A DNA stretch of 64,000 nt from Niebla homalea. Lineage: Eukaryota > Ascomycota > Lecanoromycetes > Lecanorales > Ramalinaceae. Where the stretch lies: contig JAHGAU010000022.1 of NCBI GenBank assembly GCA_019925105.1, positions 310,001 to 374,000 on the forward strand, given 5' to 3'. Shown in pieces: positions 61,708 to 64,000 of the stretch (positions are counted from its first letter, which is position 1; each line of letters starts with the position of its first letter). The translations under genes were made by a program, and so were the position numbers. Under the pieces are notes generated by a model. It had not been told where the DNA came from, did not search any database, and saw nothing but the letters and a program-made list of their open reading frames with translations.

Positions 61708-61833
61708 TGAGGAGGTAACCTATAAATAAAGGTGAATTCCGGGGCTAGCCTAGTACCTGGACTTCTAATAGATAGATTGCTCAGCACCTTACATAGTACT
61801 TAATTAAGCAAGTTACACCTTACCATTTCAACA
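61708..61833 (+). repeat. Probable 5' LTR (or its end) of a copia element
   Basis: Ends TTTCAACA directly before a half-tRNA primer site. TATAAATA at about 61721-61728 would serve as promoter. The start at TGAGGAGG (61708) is a guess: the inverted match of the end, TGTTGAAA, was not found upstream, so the LTR may be longer. Keeps CpA and is little mutated. Confidence 0.55.
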
Positions 61834-61847
61834 GGTTATGAGCCCGG
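61834..61847 (+). other. Copia primer-binding site (initiator tRNA-Met anticodon half)
   Basis: GGTTATGAGCCCGG is the complement of the initiator tRNA anticodon stem-loop (CCGGGCUCAUAACC). Drosophila copia and relatives prime from this half-tRNA rather than the tRNA 3' end (established knowledge). It directly follows the LTR terminal ACA. Confidence 0.78.
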
Positions 61848-62878
61848 CTTACATACCTATTACTACGCTTAGCAATTCAGCAAGCCTTAGCTACACTATA
61901 TAGCTTAAACACCTTAAGAGCCGTCGCTCCACTATTATAACGGCTCTTATTATTATTATAACTACTATAATTGCTTAGTAGTCCTGTTGATTTAAGCCTT
62001 AACCACCCGAAAATAAGGAAACTAAAACGGAAAATAAGAAGGCTAGGACGTTACCTAGCTTGAAACCATTATCTATACGTAGACCGTAAGGTATAATAGC
62101 CCTATATACCGATCTACGCGCACTTTATAAAGGTATAGTAGCCTTTATATTATACTTATAGGGCCGTTAAATCGGCGGATCCTTATTAAACGCGCTAATA
62201 CCCTTAAAGAACGGGAGGAAATAAACGTTTATTTATTATTATTATTAAAGCGATTAAAACGGCTTATAAAGTTTACTATTATATATACTTAACTTTTCAA
62301 TTAAATTAACGACTTAGTTTAAGCTATTATTATCTTAGTTATTATACTAAAGTTTAAGTATAAAGAGAAGTAAAATGTTTACTTTAAGGGCTTTTTCTTC
62401 TTTATTAAAATTATTAAAATTATTAAGGCTTAAATTAATTATATCTTTATTTTTAAAGTCTTTTTATTAAAACTATTAAGAATACGTTAATTATCTTGAT
62501 TTATACGTTCTGTTACTTTAACCCGTAATTAAACTATTTATTCTTAAGTAACGTTCCTTTACCCGGCGTATTATATATATTCCATAAGCTTTACGTCTTA
62601 AACGGTCCGTTAAGATTAAGAAGCTCTATTACTTATTATTAACCTTTAAATTACGGTTCTCGTTAAGTAAGAAGAAACTCCGGGCCCGTTACCGTTTACT
62701 TCATAAGACGTTCCGTTTTATACGTATATTATTTAGGAAAGCCATAATCTTAAAGGATAATAATTTAAAGTATTATTTATTATTATTATTATTTAAGTTA
62801 TCTTTATTTAAGGGCTTAGTATTATTAATTATAATCCCGTCGCCTTTTAGCGATATAGATCTCTTTAACCTTTAGGCT
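61848..62878 (+). other. Long leader of copia element
   Basis: Between primer site and gag. First part is GC-richer with a strong hairpin (described separately). An inverted pair AGCCCTATA / TATAGGGCC lies at about 62078-62166. The remainder is A+T-rich; a Leu/Lys/Phe-rich open stretch at about 62590-62870 has low complexity and is not called as a gene. Confidence 0.45.
61912..61950 (+). other. Hairpin in copia leader
   Basis: TAAGAGCCGT and ACGGCTCTTA form a perfect 10-bp stem around a 16-18-base loop. Placed about 70 bases after the primer site, where retroelements often carry RNA dimerisation or packaging structures; that role is inference. Confidence 0.6.
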
Positions 62879-63078
<200 letters not shown>

Positions 63079-63600
63079 ATGTCCGACCCCTTTAAAATTG
63101 CCGGTACCTTTAATAAGGTTATTAAGCTTAAGGATAACCTTAAGTATATTATATAGGAACGTAAAATAAGTGAAAGGCTTGAGCTTACCCGGCTTAGCTA
63201 TTAAATTATAGATTCCAGCTTACGCCCTATTAAGACCGCAGCTCTTAAGGGTAATAAGCTTATAAAGGCCCAAGATACCTACGATTAAGGGCACTTTATA
63301 ACCTGTGCCGTGATCCGTATAAGGACTGAGGGGACCAATTGGCATGCTATCAAGAATATTAAGAATACCAAAGTGGCGTAGAACACCCTCCGCACTCGGT
63401 GTCAGCCCAAGGGCTCAGGTTACCTCGCGTCGGCCCTTAGGCGCTTCACCTCCCTTACCCTCAGCCACCCTCGACAGCAGCACCATGGAGGAATCTCCGG
63501 GCATACATACCCCTACAGACTCGGACTCAGGCTTACCTGGTCCCTACTATTCAATTCTATATTATCACCCGTCTCTAAGAAAACTTACTGAATCTCCAGA
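63079..63600 (+). pseudogene. Copia-type gag, decayed
   Basis: Frame from ATG (63079), MSDPFKIAGTFNKVIKLKD, to TGA near 63590. It has only about four internal stops, at positions fitting former Trp or Gln (e.g. KYII*ERK, YD*GHF, VA*NTL). The block CQPKGSGYLASALRRF is characteristic of gag in Ty1/copia-like elements. The rest of the frame after it looks shifted or scrambled. Gag forms the particle coat. The ATG follows the microsatellite directly. Less mutated than the LINEs, so possibly a younger element. Confidence 0.72.
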
Positions 63601-63619
63601 TTTACTTACTTAAGCCTAT

Positions 63620-64000
63620 ATAGCCAAAATGTAACCCCTAAGCCACCGGCGTAACCGGGACTTTAACTATTAAGCCGCCGGCTCTTAACTGACGCTTATA
63701 TATCTTATAGCCGCGATTGTTACGGACTATACCGAAACTACGATTTATATATAAATTATAAAGGACATATACCGTAAAATAAAATAGGAGCTCACTATAG
63801 AAAATCAAGTTAAATCTTTAAAGAAGAATAAAACCTAAGTCTTAATAAATTTACCTCCCGGTATTAACGTGCTAAATAATAAATAAGTCTATAAGTATAA
63901 AAGTGGACTAAATAGTAATATTACCCGGTATAAGGCCAAATAGGTAATCTATGGCTTATAATAAAAACAGGCTTAAATTTCTTTAATATTTTTATAACGG
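63620..64000 (+). pseudogene. Start of copia reverse transcriptase (RVT_2), partial at window end
   Basis: From about 63775 the frame reads K*ELTIENQVKSLKKNKT* then INLPPGINVL and VYKYKSGLNSNITRYKAK, an unmistakable match to the copia RT start WxxAxxxExxSLxxNxTWxLVxLPPG...KWVYKxKxxxxGxxxRYKARLV. Stops stand at Trp/Gln positions. It lies only about 200 bp after gag and in another frame, so protease and integrase (normally 2 kb or more) are missing: an internal deletion. Continues beyond the window. Confidence 0.85.

Noticed and set aside
62590..62873. Open plus frame rich in Leu, Lys and Phe
   Set aside because: Low-complexity TTA/AAG codons running into the (ATT)n microsatellite; no start codon or recognisable domain.
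63344..63613. 89-codon plus frame within the copia gag
   Set aside because: It is in a different phase from the gag frame that shows CQPKGSGYLASALRRF; an overlapping shadow.

Overview
The window looks like a transposon graveyard from a filamentous ascomycete (Pezizomycotina) that has, or had, repeat-induced point mutation (RIP). The DNA is extremely A+T-rich and full of TpA. CpA/TpG is scarce while CpG survives. Reading frames of recognisable retrotransposons are broken mostly by TAA/TAG/TGA where their families have CAA/CAG (Gln) or TGG (Trp). I find no intact host gene, rRNA, tRNA or CRISPR array. Essentially everything recognisable is a dead mobile element or simple repeat.

Left part (1-8 kb): a complete but dead Ty3/gypsy chromovirus at 497-7651, with 216/215-bp LTRs, a perfect TAATC target duplication, and decayed reverse transcriptase, RNase H, integrase and C-terminal chromodomain.

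Centre (8-55 kb): two nests of one Tad1-like non-LTR retrotransposon family, each copy about 5.8 kb with ORF1, ORF2 (endonuclease plus reverse transcriptase) and a (TCAA)n tail. I matched 12-14-bp target-site duplications for every copy, which fixes the order of insertion. Nest 1 (8040-32662) is copy B(-). It holds copy A(+), copy C(-) and a 163-bp solo LTR. C in turn holds a 726-bp SINE-like element, a 370-bp 5'-truncated LINE, and copy E(+). Nest 2 (37695-55212) is copy F(-), holding G(+), which holds H(-). With the nested insertions removed, B, C, F and G each rejoin into one about 5.8-kb element. Between the nests lie A+T-rich spacers, a second solo LTR (33178-33339) and the head of a relative of the SINE-like element joined to a divergent LINE fragment (35422-36440).

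Right part (55-64 kb): a 3.7-kb unit flanked by 162-bp LTR-like direct repeats (55249-58921). It contains two decayed minus-strand reading frames I cannot assign and a 1.5-kb C-rich tandem array with a 9-bp core that is G-quadruplex-prone on the other strand. Beyond it are a pair of diverged GC-rich direct repeats, a 597-bp element with perfect 21-bp terminal inverted repeats, an unassigned decayed frame, and a Ty1/copia element running off the window. The copia element shows an LTR end, a half-tRNA-iMet primer site, a hairpin leader, a (TTA)n microsatellite, gag, and the start of its reverse transcriptase.

The elements appear dead: the LINE catalytic FxDD motif reads FINN or FIND in the copies I checked. 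Short insertions (under about 400 bp) and element edges keep much more of their original sequence than element interiors.
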